From: an uncultured Peptostreptococcaceae bacterium
GTDB lineage: Bacteria; Bacillota; Clostridia; Peptostreptococcales; Anaerovoracaceae
Length of the DNA: 34,712 nucleotides
Assembly (NCBI GenBank): GCA_949740445.1
Contig: CATJIF010000132.1
Coordinates: 1 to 34,712, forward strand
Direction: 5' to 3'
Both the position numbers and the translations under genes were made by a program. Of this stretch, positions 1 to 7,656 are shown piece after piece. The notes beneath the pieces were generated by a model. That model saw only the letters and a list, made by a program, of their open reading frames with translations, was not told the DNA's origin and ran no database searches. Each line of letters begins with the position of its first letter. Within the stretch, counting starts at the first letter, position 1.

Positions 1-1
1 A

Positions 2-514
2 GAATACCATCGGATGAAGAAGTGCATCAGCATCAGCATTCTGGACTTTGCTTTATTTTCCGGGCAGGAGGAATTTTATTCCCGCTTTCATCTGTGGGAG
101 GATACGCGGCGTCTGCTGTACAGCGACCAGATAGAGCTTCACGTGCTGGAGCTTCCCAAGCTGCCGGAAGAATTAAAAGAGGGCGCCAGCGACATGCTAT
201 TATGGGCGAAGTTCATCAATGCAGAGAAAAAGGAGGAACTTGACATGCTGTCAGAGAAAAATCCTTATATCAAAGAAGCTTACGAAACGCTGCAGGAGGT
301 CAGCCAGGACAGAGCGACGCAACTGGAATATCTGGCGAGAGAAAAGGCCATTCGCGACCACAACTATTTGATGGCTGAGTCCAGGCGTCAAGGAGTTGAA
401 CACACAGCTAAAAATCTCATTCGGATGGGAGCAGAAACAGATTTTATTGCTGCCGCAACGAATTTATCTCAGGAGAGAATTGAAGTCCTGCGCAGGGAAT
501 GTTCGCAGTCGTAA
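2..514 (+). CDS. Rpn family nuclease / putative transposase, 3' part
   Basis: This is the C-terminal part of a protein of the Rpn group (PD-(D/E)XK nuclease family transposases), which are linked to RecA-independent recombination. The reading frame is open to the left edge, and the residues before the first ATG (E-Y-H-R, from base 2) continue the match, so the ATG at 14 is not the start and the catalytic N-terminus lies outside the window. Visible family features are the stretch KKCISISILDF followed by the E-x-x-Y-x-R-F-x-L region. The C-terminal third is charged and helical, with a short repeat-like tail (GVEHTAKNLIRMGAETDFI, then a helix typical of the ends of these proteins). It is accessory DNA, unrelated in function to its neighbours. 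I am confident of the family and cannot judge activity. Confidence 0.75.
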   Translation, partial: EYHRMKKCISISILDFALFSGQEEFYSRFHLWEDTRRLLYSDQIELHVLELPKLPEELKEGASDMLLWAKFINAEKKEELDMLSEKNPYIKEAYETLQEVSQDRATQLEYLAREKAIRDHNYLMAESRRQGVEHTAKNLIRMGAETDFIAAATNLSQERIEVLRRECSQS

Positions 515-534
515 TTATAATCCCTCTGTTTCGC

Positions 535-568
535 ATAAAAGCAGCGCTTTTGATGGCTCTGCTTTTAT
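535..568. terminator. Hairpin between convergent genes
   Basis: A perfect 10-bp inverted repeat (ATAAAAGCAG and CTGCTTTTAT, 14-nt loop) lies 20 bases after the stop of the Rpn gene and 80 bases after the stop of the opposing GH5 gene. The T-rich end of the stem could act as the terminator tract in either direction. No long T run follows, so efficiency is uncertain. Confidence 0.5.
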
Positions 569-649
569 CGTGTTGCACCCCTGGGTTGGATTCGTGGCTG
601 TTTTTTTCTTTCTTCTGCTGACAAACGCCGTTTTCGCCGACAAACAGGA

Positions 650-2407
650 CTATCGGAACTGCGAAAATACGAACTGCCCGGAATCCGACAGGTCGCTTTC
701 GCCAAAGCCTCCCGACGGGTTGGTTCCCGGTCTCAGGGCTGCGGAAGTCTCGTTTTTATCGCACAGCGACCAGTTTGCCCAGCTGATGTTCCGCTCCTTC
801 ATAAACTCTGTCCAGCGGCGGGCTTCCTCTAAAAAAACGCCTCCGCTGCCGTCTGCTGCGCTGGTTCCCCATTCGGAGACGAAAATCGGCAGTCCCTGCT
901 TCATGGCATCGTCGATTCTCTGGCGCAGCCATTGCCCGTGGGTTCCTGCATAGAAGTGGCAGGTGTACATCAGATTGCTGCCAGCCACGGGATCTGCTGC
1001 CGCCAGGTGCACATCCTGGCTCCAGGTGCTGCTGCCGATGAGGATAACCGCCTTGGGCGACTGCTCCCGGATGGCAGCTACAATCTGTTCCGCATAAGGC
1101 TTGATGCTGCCGCTCCACGTGGCCCCGCCGTTAGGCTCATTGCAGATTTCAAACAGCACCGCCGGCGTATCTTTATAGCGCCGGGCCATCTGGCTGAAAA
1201 ATGCTTTTGCCTCCTGCAAGTGATCCATAGGGTTTCCATCGGAGAGGATGTGCCAATCGATAATGACGTACATATCGTTGACGATTGCCGCATCCACTGT
1301 TGCAGTCAGCTGCTGCCACATTTCCTCCGGCCGGCTGAGATAGCCGCCCTCGCTGGTATACATGGCTGCGCGAAAGAGATTGGCACCATACTGGGCAGTA
1401 TTCGCAATGGATTTGGCGGATGCAAATTCGCCAAACCACTGAAGGCCGTGGCTGCTCATGCCCCGCAGCACCACCGGCTTGCCGGCTTCGTTGCACAGCT
1501 GCGTGCCAATTACCTGAAGCCAGCCGTTTTCCGACACGCCGCCGCGAATCACTGTAGTGCCTGCACCGGAATTGTCCGTGCCCGCAGCGACGGAATTGCC
1601 GCCTTTCTCCGAGCTGCCTGCGCTGGAACTATTCGAACCGGGGGCTCCGCTTTGCGGGCCCGAAGCACCGCCCGGAACCGCTGTTCCTGCCGCATTCTCT
1701 TTGCAGCGCAGCGCATTCTGAATGATGGCGCATGCCTCCGCCCGGCTGAGGCCCTCTCTAGCGTGAAAATTCCCGGCGTTATCCCCGGCGACCACTCCGC
1801 TTCGGTAAGCAGCGAATACCGCTTCGTAATAGCGGCCATCCAGCGCCTGCAAATCCTTAATTTTTGCAGCCTCTGTGCCGTACTCGCCCCTTGCCTGGGG
1901 AAGCAGTGCTTTCATCACAATTTTAACGGCCAGCTGCCGTGAAATCGGCTGGTTGTAGCGCTCTCCTGTGGGCGGCAGCTCGTCCCAGTCGTACCAGTGA
2001 GCATCCAGTGCCGCCTGCATGGTGCCTGCTGCCCAGTGGCTGCTCTGCCCATGGCCCGGCGAAAGGCCGGCGCACTTCGCCACAATCGTTACAAATTCCG
2101 CGCCGGAAATTGGCTGGCTGGGGCGAAAGGTTCCATCGCGATACCCGCTGATCCATCCAGCCTGCGTCATTTCCCGTATCGTAGCCGCATACCACTTGCC
2201 TTCTGCCACATCGGAAAAGCGTCCGCTGTCCGCACCAAAAGAGCCTGCTGCGAAAACGACTTCCCCCATATGCGCTGCACTGTCTGCAAGTGCAGACCTT
2301 TCCGCACGGCCATAGTTTTGCGCGCAGGCGGGAACAACGCTTAGAAAACTCAAGCACAGCAAGACGATGGCTGCGATTCTACCCCTTCTTCGAAGCTTCC
2401 TTTTCAT
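650..2407 (-). CDS. S-layer-anchored GH5 endoglucanase-like glycoside hydrolase
   Basis: Predicted 585-residue secreted enzyme that would cleave beta-1,4-glucans (cellulase/endoglucanase type) at the cell surface. The N-terminus is a basic signal peptide (KRKLRRRGR, then a hydrophobic run). Three SLH domains follow at about residues 64-111, 123-171 and 189-234, each with a recognisable SLH core such as GYRDGTFRPSQPISGAEF. A Gly/Ser/Ala-rich linker covers about 235-294, and a GH5 catalytic domain (subfamily 2-like) runs to the end. The acid/base Glu is E424 in the NEP motif and the nucleophile is E512 in VSEWG. The start chosen is the ATG at 2407, preceded by AAAGGAGG; an in-frame ATG at 2455 lies inside the antiporter gene and lacks such a site. 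It is 22 bases downstream of the antiporter gene and probably cotranscribed. The substrate is inferred from family only. Confidence 0.88.
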   Translation of the reverse strand: MKRKLRRRGRIAAIVLLCLSFLSVVPACAQNYGRAERSALADSAAHMGEVVFAAGSFGADSGRFSDVAEGKWYAATIREMTQAGWISGYRDGTFRPSQPISGAEFVTIVAKCAGLSPGHGQSSHWAAGTMQAALDAHWYDWDELPPTGERYNQPISRQLAVKIVMKALLPQARGEYGTEAAKIKDLQALDGRYYEAVFAAYRSGVVAGDNAGNFHAREGLSRAEACAIIQNALRCKENAAGTAVPGGASGPQSGAPGSNSSSAGSSEKGGNSVAAGTDNSGAGTTVIRGGVSENGWLQVIGTQLCNEAGKPVVLRGMSSHGLQWFGEFASAKSIANTAQYGANLFRAAMYTSEGGYLSRPEEMWQQLTATVDAAIVNDMYVIIDWHILSDGNPMDHLQEAKAFFSQMARRYKDTPAVLFEICNEPNGGATWSGSIKPYAEQIVAAIREQSPKAVILIGSSTWSQDVHLAAADPVAGSNLMYTCHFYAGTHGQWLRQRIDDAMKQGLPIFVSEWGTSAADGSGGVFLEEARRWTEFMKERNISWANWSLCDKNETSAALRPGTNPSGGFGESDLSDSGQFVFSQFR

Positions 2408-2429
2408 TGCTTCCTCCTTTTTCTCGATT

Positions 2430-3656
2430 CTATTCGATCTCTGGTCCCCGTTCAATGGCTGCTTTCAGAAGCACCGGCGTACAGAGGGCCGAAGCAATCA
2501 CGCTTAAAATAATCGCCGGCAGAATCAGGGGGTCGATCATCCCGGCATTGATTCCCTTTTGCGCGATCATCAGCGCCACCTCGCTTCTGGCTACCATGCC
2601 GATACCCACGATCAGCGCCTGATGGCTGTTCATGCCGCAGAACTTTCCCGCTGCTCCGCATCCGACGATTTTAGAAAGGATGGTCGCTGCCATCAAAATC
2701 AGCGCAAAGATAAAAATCTGCTGATTCATTGTCGTCAGGTCCGTTTTCATACCTACGCTGGCGAAAAAGACTGGTGTAAAGACCATATACGAGGTTACGG
2801 TAATTTTCTTTGCCACAAACTGGCGGGCCTGGGTCATGTTGCAGAGAATCAGCCCCGCAAAATACGCACCCGTGATATCCGCTACGCCGAAGAAAACCTC
2901 CGCACAGTAGGACATCAGCAGGCAAAAGGCCAACGCCCATATGGCGATCCGACGGCTGTGGCCGTGGTGCTCTTCAATGCGCTGAAATACTTTGCGCATT
3001 ACCAGGCCCACGATCAGCGTAAAGACGAAGAACAGCACGATGCGCCCCAAAACCAGCAGCACGTTGAACAGCTGCGACGTTTCTGCGGATGCGGCCCCGA
3101 TTTCACCGGCACCGCCCGCGGAGCTGCTCAGGCCGCTGAGCAGCGATAACACGATAATTCCCAGGATGTCGTCGATCAGCGCTGCACTCAGGAGAGTGGT
3201 TCCCGTGCGGGTTTTCAGCTTTCCCATTTCGTTCAACGTCTCCACGGTGATGCTGACAGAAGTAGCGGAAAAGACAGAGCCGACGAAGGCTGCTTTTAAA
3301 AGGTTATAATAGGTAAGCTCCCGCAAGAAAAAGGCGTAATACAGGCCGCCGCACAAAAGCAGCGGCGCCACTACGCCCAGCACTGCCACGCAGAACGCCT
3401 GTGCGCCGGTCTTTTTCAAGTCCTCTAAGTTCGTGTCGATTCCGGCGGTAAACATCAACATGATAACGCCAATTTCCGCCGCCTTTACCAGAAAATCCGT
3501 GCTCTCTAAAACACCGAAGCCGCTGGGCCCCAGCACGATGCCTGCAAGCAATGCGCCGACCACCTGCGGCAGATGGATTTTCTCCGTCGCTATGCCGAAG
3601 GTTTTGGTCGAAAGTAAAATAATAGCTAATAGTAATAAATATGTATAGGAGTTCAT
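2430..3656 (-). CDS. CPA2 family cation/proton antiporter
   Basis: A 408-residue polytopic membrane protein with about 12 hydrophobic segments and the Na_H_Exchanger fold of the Kef/NapA (CPA2) group. It would exchange Na+ or K+ for protons across the cytoplasmic membrane. Seen motifs are LPQVVGALLAGIVLGPSGFG in the first helices, FTAGIDTNLEDLKKTG, and a double aspartate (D162-D163 in ALIDDILG). In the CPA superfamily an Asp-Asp pair at the ion site is linked to electrogenic exchange. There is no C-terminal RCK/TrkA-N domain, so it is the short, ungated form. The start at 3656 (MNSYTYLLLL) has the site GGAAAGGA about 9 bases upstream; the longer frame adds only a polar, unlikely extension. 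The GH5 gene follows 22 bases later. The transported ion cannot be settled from sequence. Confidence 0.85.
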   Translation of the reverse strand: MNSYTYLLLLAIILLSTKTFGIATEKIHLPQVVGALLAGIVLGPSGFGVLESTDFLVKAAEIGVIMLMFTAGIDTNLEDLKKTGAQAFCVAVLGVVAPLLLCGGLYYAFFLRELTYYNLLKAAFVGSVFSATSVSITVETLNEMGKLKTRTGTTLLSAALIDDILGIIVLSLLSGLSSSAGGAGEIGAASAETSQLFNVLLVLGRIVLFFVFTLIVGLVMRKVFQRIEEHHGHSRRIAIWALAFCLLMSYCAEVFFGVADITGAYFAGLILCNMTQARQFVAKKITVTSYMVFTPVFFASVGMKTDLTTMNQQIFIFALILMAATILSKIVGCGAAGKFCGMNSHQALIVGIGMVARSEVALMIAQKGINAGMIDPLILPAIILSVIASALCTPVLLKAAIERGPEIE

Positions 3657-3681
3657 TTTCTTGCGATTCCTTTCCGAGCTG

Positions 3682-3741
3682 TCACAGCCACGCCGCTGGA
3701 TTTGTTTGCCTGCGGCCTGCAAAGAGAGGCGGCTGCTTCAT
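3682..3741 (-). CDS. Possible 19-residue leader ORF
   Basis: A tiny frame (MKQPPLFAGRRQTNPAAWL, stop TGA) sits 25 bases upstream of the antiporter start and has a good site, GAGGTG, five bases before its ATG. It could be a translated leader or chance. It shows no run of a single amino acid that would point to a classic attenuation peptide. Evidence is limited to the ribosome binding site. Confidence 0.2.
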   Translation of the reverse strand: MKQPPLFAGRRQTNPAAWL

Positions 3742-3820
3742 TCTCTCACCTCATCTTCCATGTTCAGGCACCTGTGTGCCTCTGCCAGTGGAAGATATGC
3801 CCGCCTTTGCCTGCGGGCGC

Positions 3821-3850
3821 AAAAAACCGGACAGGCGAATGCCTGCCCGC
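3821..3850 (-). terminator. Intrinsic terminator of the der-plsY-gpsA operon
   Basis: On the minus strand, 13 bases after the gpsA stop, GGGCAGGC-ATTC-GCCTGTCC forms an 8-bp stem with a 4-base loop, followed by GG and six T. This is a textbook rho-independent terminator and separates the operon from the antiporter gene. Confidence 0.85.
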
Positions 3851-3862
3851 AGTACCGTGCTT

Positions 3863-4876
3863 TTATTTTATGTAGATATCCTCCATTTCGTGCTTTCTTC
3901 GCCGCGTCATCAGCGCGCTCACTGCTTTCTTCGCGTCGATATTTCCGTTGATGACATTGTAAATCGCCTCGGTAATCGGCATTTCCACGCCAGCCTTCCG
4001 CGAAAGCTGCCAGGCCGCCTCCGCTGTGAACATCCCTTCCACGACCATCCCTACCTGTTTCGTCGCCGCTTCAGGGGAAACGCCCTGGCCGATCAGGATT
4101 CCGCAGCGGCGGTTTCTGCTGTGCATGCTGGTGCAGGTTACGATTAAGTCTCCCATGCCGCTGAGGCCGGCAAAAGTACCCTCCTGCGCGCCCAGTGCTA
4201 CACCCAGGCGTGACATTTCCGTCATGCCCCGGGTCATTAACGCTGCCTTGGCATTGTCGCCGTAGCCCATGCCGTCGGAAATTCCCGCGCCCAGCGCGAT
4301 GATATTTTTCAGCGCCCCGCCGAATTCCACGCCCGCCACATCCGTATTGGTATAGACGCGGAAGGTGTCGGTCATAAAGATGTCCTGCACGTATTCAGCC
4401 AGCGCCAGCTCCTCCGCTGCCACCGCTACTGTCGTCGGCATCAGACGGCCTACCTCCTCGGCGTGAGACGGCCCCGAGAGCACGACGTAGCGAAGCTCTG
4501 GCAGCATTTCCTTTGCAATCTGCGACATGCGCAGAAGCGTCTTCTGTTCGATGCCCTTGGCCACATTGACGGCCACCATCTCTGGCTTCAGGTAAGGCAT
4601 GGCCTTGCTCAATGCGCTGCGGAAGTGCTGCGCCGGTGCAGAAAACAACACGATGTCTGCTCCTCGGATGGCCTCCTCCGGTTCTGCCGCAATGCTCAGG
4701 GAATCTTCGAATTTTACGTCCGGCAGGTAGCGCCTGTTCTCCCGGTTTTCTTTCAGCTCGCTTACGTGCGCCGGATTGATATCCCACATGGCTACCTGAT
4801 GGCCGGCGTGGGACAGAAGGACCGCCAGCGCCGTTCCCCAGCTTCCTGCTCCCATAACTGCAATTTTTTTCGACAT
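3863..4876 (-). CDS. gpsA: Glycerol-3-phosphate dehydrogenase [NAD(P)+]
   Basis: A 337-residue cytoplasmic enzyme that reduces dihydroxyacetone phosphate to sn-glycerol 3-phosphate, the backbone precursor of membrane phospholipids. The N-terminal Rossmann motif is GAGSWG at residues 9-14. The conserved VNVAKGIE, LSGPSHAEE and GALKNIIALGAGISDG segments carry the catalytic and substrate-binding residues of the family, and the C-terminal domain is complete. Length is normal. The start has GGAGG eight bases upstream. It is the last gene of der-plsY-gpsA, directly before a strong terminator. Its product is used by PlsY (after PlsX makes acyl phosphate), so it stands next to its metabolic partner. 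Confidence 0.97.
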   Translation of the reverse strand: MSKKIAVMGAGSWGTALAVLLSHAGHQVAMWDINPAHVSELKENRENRRYLPDVKFEDSLSIAAEPEEAIRGADIVLFSAPAQHFRSALSKAMPYLKPEMVAVNVAKGIEQKTLLRMSQIAKEMLPELRYVVLSGPSHAEEVGRLMPTTVAVAAEELALAEYVQDIFMTDTFRVYTNTDVAGVEFGGALKNIIALGAGISDGMGYGDNAKAALMTRGMTEMSRLGVALGAQEGTFAGLSGMGDLIVTCTSMHSRNRRCGILIGQGVSPEAATKQVGMVVEGMFTAEAAWQLSRKAGVEMPITEAIYNVINGNIDAKKAVSALMTRRRKHEMEDIYIK

Positions 4877-4938
4877 ACTACACCTCCTGCTCCGAGAAAG
4901 CTGCCCGTACAGCGACGGGGACTTCCTTGGAGTTTCGA

Positions 4939-5610
4939 TTATTTTTTAAAGCTGAGCTTCGGCTCTTCACCGCACAGCAGCCGCTTGATATTGCTTCTAT
5001 GCTTCCAGACAGCGATCAGCGCCATGACTGTAAAATACGGGGCGTAAGCCGGTTCCAGATAAAAGGCCACGGCAATCAGCGCAAGCGCACCGCAGATAGA
5101 GCCCACAGAAACCCTGCGCGACAGGGCGATTCCCGCCACAGCGATCATCATAATAAACACACCTATGTAGAGACTTGCGGCCGTGATGGCCCCGAAGCCG
5201 GTCGCGATGCCCTTGCCGCCGCGAAAACCGAACGCCGCCGGCCAGATGTGGCCGCAGAACACGGCCACACAGCACCATACGGCTAACAGCTTGGGCTCTT
5301 CCATCAGCGCAAAGCCTGCCGCCCAGCCGATCCATACGGCAACGCCGCCCTTTCCGATGTCCACAAACAGAGTTTCCGCCGCAGCTCGCTTTCCCAGCAC
5401 CCGCAGCACATTGGTGGTTCCGGCGTTGCCGCTGCCTTCCTTTTTGATGTCGATCCCGTGGAGGCGCCCGATGAGAATGGCCGGAGAAATGTTCCCCAAC
5501 AGATAGGCAACCACTACGCACAGCAGACTCAGCAATGGCCCCTTCCACCCTTCGGAAAGAAACACCGGACCGGAAAGCACCAGAAAACCAACAGCCGGAA
5601 AATCATTCAT
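4939..5610 (-). CDS. plsY: Acyl-phosphate:glycerol-3-phosphate acyltransferase
   Basis: A 223-residue integral membrane enzyme that transfers an acyl group from acyl phosphate to glycerol 3-phosphate, giving lysophosphatidic acid, the first membrane-bound step of phospholipid synthesis. Family motifs are visible: YLLGNISPAILIGR, GSGNAGTTNVLRVLG and the FRGGKGIATGFG loop, with about five membrane segments. It is slightly longer than usual at the N-terminus (an extra hydrophobic stretch). A GTG at 5622 is possible, but the ATG at 5610 is preferred because AAAGGTG lies nine bases upstream. The start overlaps the der stop by eight bases, so translation is probably coupled. gpsA follows after 62 bases. 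Confidence 0.95.
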   Translation of the reverse strand: MNDFPAVGFLVLSGPVFLSEGWKGPLLSLLCVVVAYLLGNISPAILIGRLHGIDIKKEGSGNAGTTNVLRVLGKRAAAETLFVDIGKGGVAVWIGWAAGFALMEEPKLLAVWCCVAVFCGHIWPAAFGFRGGKGIATGFGAITAASLYIGVFIMMIAVAGIALSRRVSVGSICGALALIAVAFYLEPAYAPYFTVMALIAVWKHRSNIKRLLCGEEPKLSFKK

Positions 5611-6931
5611 TTTCTTTTTCACCTTTCTCTCTGAACACGAATTTTAGCGACGTTCCGGAAAAGCCGTAGGCGTCGCGGATCTTATTTTCCAGATAGCGGG
5701 CATAGGAAAAGTGCATCAGCTGGCGGTCGTTGACCTTAAAGGAAAACAGTGGCGGCTTAACGCCCACCTGCGCCGCGTAATAGATTTTCAGCCTGCGGCC
5801 CTTGTCCGACGGCGGGTTGTTCATCATAACCGCATCCGCAATCAGGCTGTTCAGCTGCCCTGTGGGAACCCGCATCGCGCAGTTTTCGGCCACAGCCTTT
5901 GCCGCATCCACAAGCCCCGAAAGGCGCTGCCCCTTCAGCGCAGAGATGAACACCACCGGCGCATACGCGAGGAATACCAGTTCGTTGCGCAGGTTTTTCT
6001 CGAAATCCCGCATGGTGTTGGTTTCTTTTTTTACCAGGTCCCACTTATTTACGACGATAACCACGCCTTTTCCAGCGTTGTGAGCCTCGCCTGCGATGCG
6101 CTTATCCTGCTCGGTAACGCCTTCAGTGGCGTCGATCATTACAAAGCACACGTCGGAGCGTTCGATGGCGGACAGCGCCCGGATTACGCTGTAGCGCTCG
6201 ATGTCGTCGATAACCTTGCTCTTGCGACGGATGCCTGCGGTATCAATCAGCAGGAATCTGTCGTCGCCCCGCACAAAGGGCGTGTCAATCGAATCGCGGG
6301 TCGTTCCTGCGATGTCGCTGACGATAACGCGTTCCTCACCCAAAAAAGTGTTGACCAGCGAGGATTTTCCCACGTTGGGCTTGCCGATGATGGCGATTTT
6401 AATCGAATCGTCCTCTTCGTCCTCAAAGGCATTTTGAGGAAATTTATCTAAAACTTCGTCTAACAGATCGCCGATGCCCAGCGCATTGGTAGAAGAAATG
6501 GCAATGGGATCGCCCAGCCCCAGCTCGTACAGGTCGTAGTAATTGTCGGGAAGCTTTGCGCTGTCCACCTTGTTTGCCACCAAGATGACATCCTTTTTCT
6601 TGCGGCGCAGCATGGTCGCCACATCGCGGTCGGCTGCCGTAACTCCGGCCCTGCCATCCACCAGAAATAAGATAACCTGCGCGGTTTCCATGGCGATTTC
6701 CGCCTGAGAGCGCATCTGCGACAGGATGATGTCGTCGGAATCCGGCTCGATGCCTCCGGTGTCAATCATAATAAATTCTATCCCCCGCCACTCCGCTTCG
6801 GCATAGATGCGGTCGCGGGTAACGCCAGGCGTATCTTCGACAATCGACACGCGGCGGCCTACCACCTTGTTAAAAAAAGTAGATTTGCCTACGTTGGGCC
6901 TGCCAACGACGGCAACGATTGGTTTGCTCAT
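5603..6931 (-). CDS. der: GTPase Der (EngA), ribosome biogenesis
   Basis: A 442-residue essential GTPase with two tandem G domains, needed for maturation of the 50S ribosomal subunit. The first domain has GRPNVGKS (residues 10-17), DTGG (57-60) and NKVD (120-123). The second has GKPNVGKS (183-190), DTAG and NKWD. A C-terminal KH-like domain follows. Length is typical. The start at 6931 (MSKPIVAVVG) matches the family and has GGAG eight bases upstream. An ATG ten codons earlier (6961) also has a GAGGG-like site and cannot be fully excluded. It is the first gene of the der-plsY-gpsA operon, a common arrangement in Clostridia, with a promoter at 7041-7069. Confidence 0.97.
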   Translation of the reverse strand: MSKPIVAVVGRPNVGKSTFFNKVVGRRVSIVEDTPGVTRDRIYAEAEWRGIEFIMIDTGGIEPDSDDIILSQMRSQAEIAMETAQVILFLVDGRAGVTAADRDVATMLRRKKKDVILVANKVDSAKLPDNYYDLYELGLGDPIAISSTNALGIGDLLDEVLDKFPQNAFEDEEDDSIKIAIIGKPNVGKSSLVNTFLGEERVIVSDIAGTTRDSIDTPFVRGDDRFLLIDTAGIRRKSKVIDDIERYSVIRALSAIERSDVCFVMIDATEGVTEQDKRIAGEAHNAGKGVVIVVNKWDLVKKETNTMRDFEKNLRNELVFLAYAPVVFISALKGQRLSGLVDAAKAVAENCAMRVPTGQLNSLIADAVMMNNPPSDKGRRLKIYYAAQVGVKPPLFSFKVNDRQLMHFSYARYLENKIRDAYGFSGTSLKFVFREKGEKENE

Positions 6932-7040
6932 ATAATATCTCCAGTTCTTTTGTATGGGCATCCTGCCCTCTCTTCGGCCTTTTGTCTCCGGCTTGCCTTT
7001 GCCGCCTGCGATCCTGTTTTCTACCCTCACAGGCAGTATA

Positions 7041-7069
7041 ACTATATCAGAAATTCCGCAAAGTTTCAA
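7041..7069 (-). promoter_or_regulatory. Promoter of the der operon
   Basis: On the minus strand, TTGAAA (7064-7069), a 17-base spacer and TATAGT (7041-7046) form a good sigma-A-type promoter. The -35 box overlaps the stop codon of the upstream hydrolase gene. Transcripts would have a leader of about 100 bases. Confidence 0.65.
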
Positions 7070-7656
7070 CGGTCTATCAGTTCCAAAAACTCGGGATTTT
7101 CCCGCCGGATCCGCTTCATCTGCGCCTCTTTTCCATGACCGGGCCACACGGTGATATCGTTATCCCAGCGGTTGATGATATCGTTTAGGGAGCGCCGCAT
7201 TTTTTCCAGGTCGCCATCCTGCAAATCGACTCTGCCCACCTCGTTGGAAAACAGCGTGTCGCCGGTAAACGCTACCCGGCTTTTTTTCGAAACCAGACAG
7301 ATGCCGCCCTCCGTATGCCCCGGCGTATGAATCACTTGCAGTTCCTCTCCATCCAGGTCAAAGGTGTCGCCATCCTGCAGAAATTCCGCCGGCTCGCCGT
7401 ACAGGTCGGCATCCCGTTGGTGGATGTAAACCGGGCAATCGGTTTCAGCGCTGAGTTTGACCACGCCGCCGGTGTGGTCGTAGTGGTGATGGGTGAGGAT
7501 AATTCCCCGAAGGGAAAGCTTCTCCTCCCGCAGGAATTTCAAAAATTTCTCCGGGCTATAGCCAGGGTCGATGATATAGGCCGCCCCGCCCTGCTTCTGA
7601 TAGATAATATATCCGTTGCTCTCTAAAGTTCCGCCGATCAACCGTTTTATGTTCAA
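7066..7656 (-). CDS. Metallo-beta-lactamase-fold hydrolase (glyoxalase II-like)
   Basis: A 196-residue cytoplasmic metalloenzyme of the MBL superfamily, in the small glyoxalase II-like group often annotated as hydroxyacylglutathione hydrolase. The dinuclear metal motif THHHYDHTGG is near residues 55-64. Further ligands are the His in HTPGHTEG, the Asp in FTGDTLF and the His in WPGHGKE. True glutathione-dependent glyoxalase activity is unlikely in a clostridium, so the natural thioester or other substrate is unknown. The start is a TTG: GGAG stands six bases upstream and the TTG overlaps the rnr stop as TTGA, which points to translational coupling with RNase R. The der promoter begins inside its stop codon. 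Confidence 0.88.
   Translation of the reverse strand: MNIKRLIGGTLESNGYIIYQKQGGAAYIIDPGYSPEKFLKFLREEKLSLRGIILTHHHYDHTGGVVKLSAETDCPVYIHQRDADLYGEPAEFLQDGDTFDLDGEELQVIHTPGHTEGGICLVSKKSRVAFTGDTLFSNEVGRVDLQDGDLEKMRRSLNDIINRWDNDITVWPGHGKEAQMKRIRRENPEFLELIDR

Noticed and set aside
932-1942. A long plus-strand frame of 336 codons
   Set aside because: It lies antisense to the GH5 gene, has no ribosome binding site, and its product has no recognisable features; it is a by-product of the high GC third positions.
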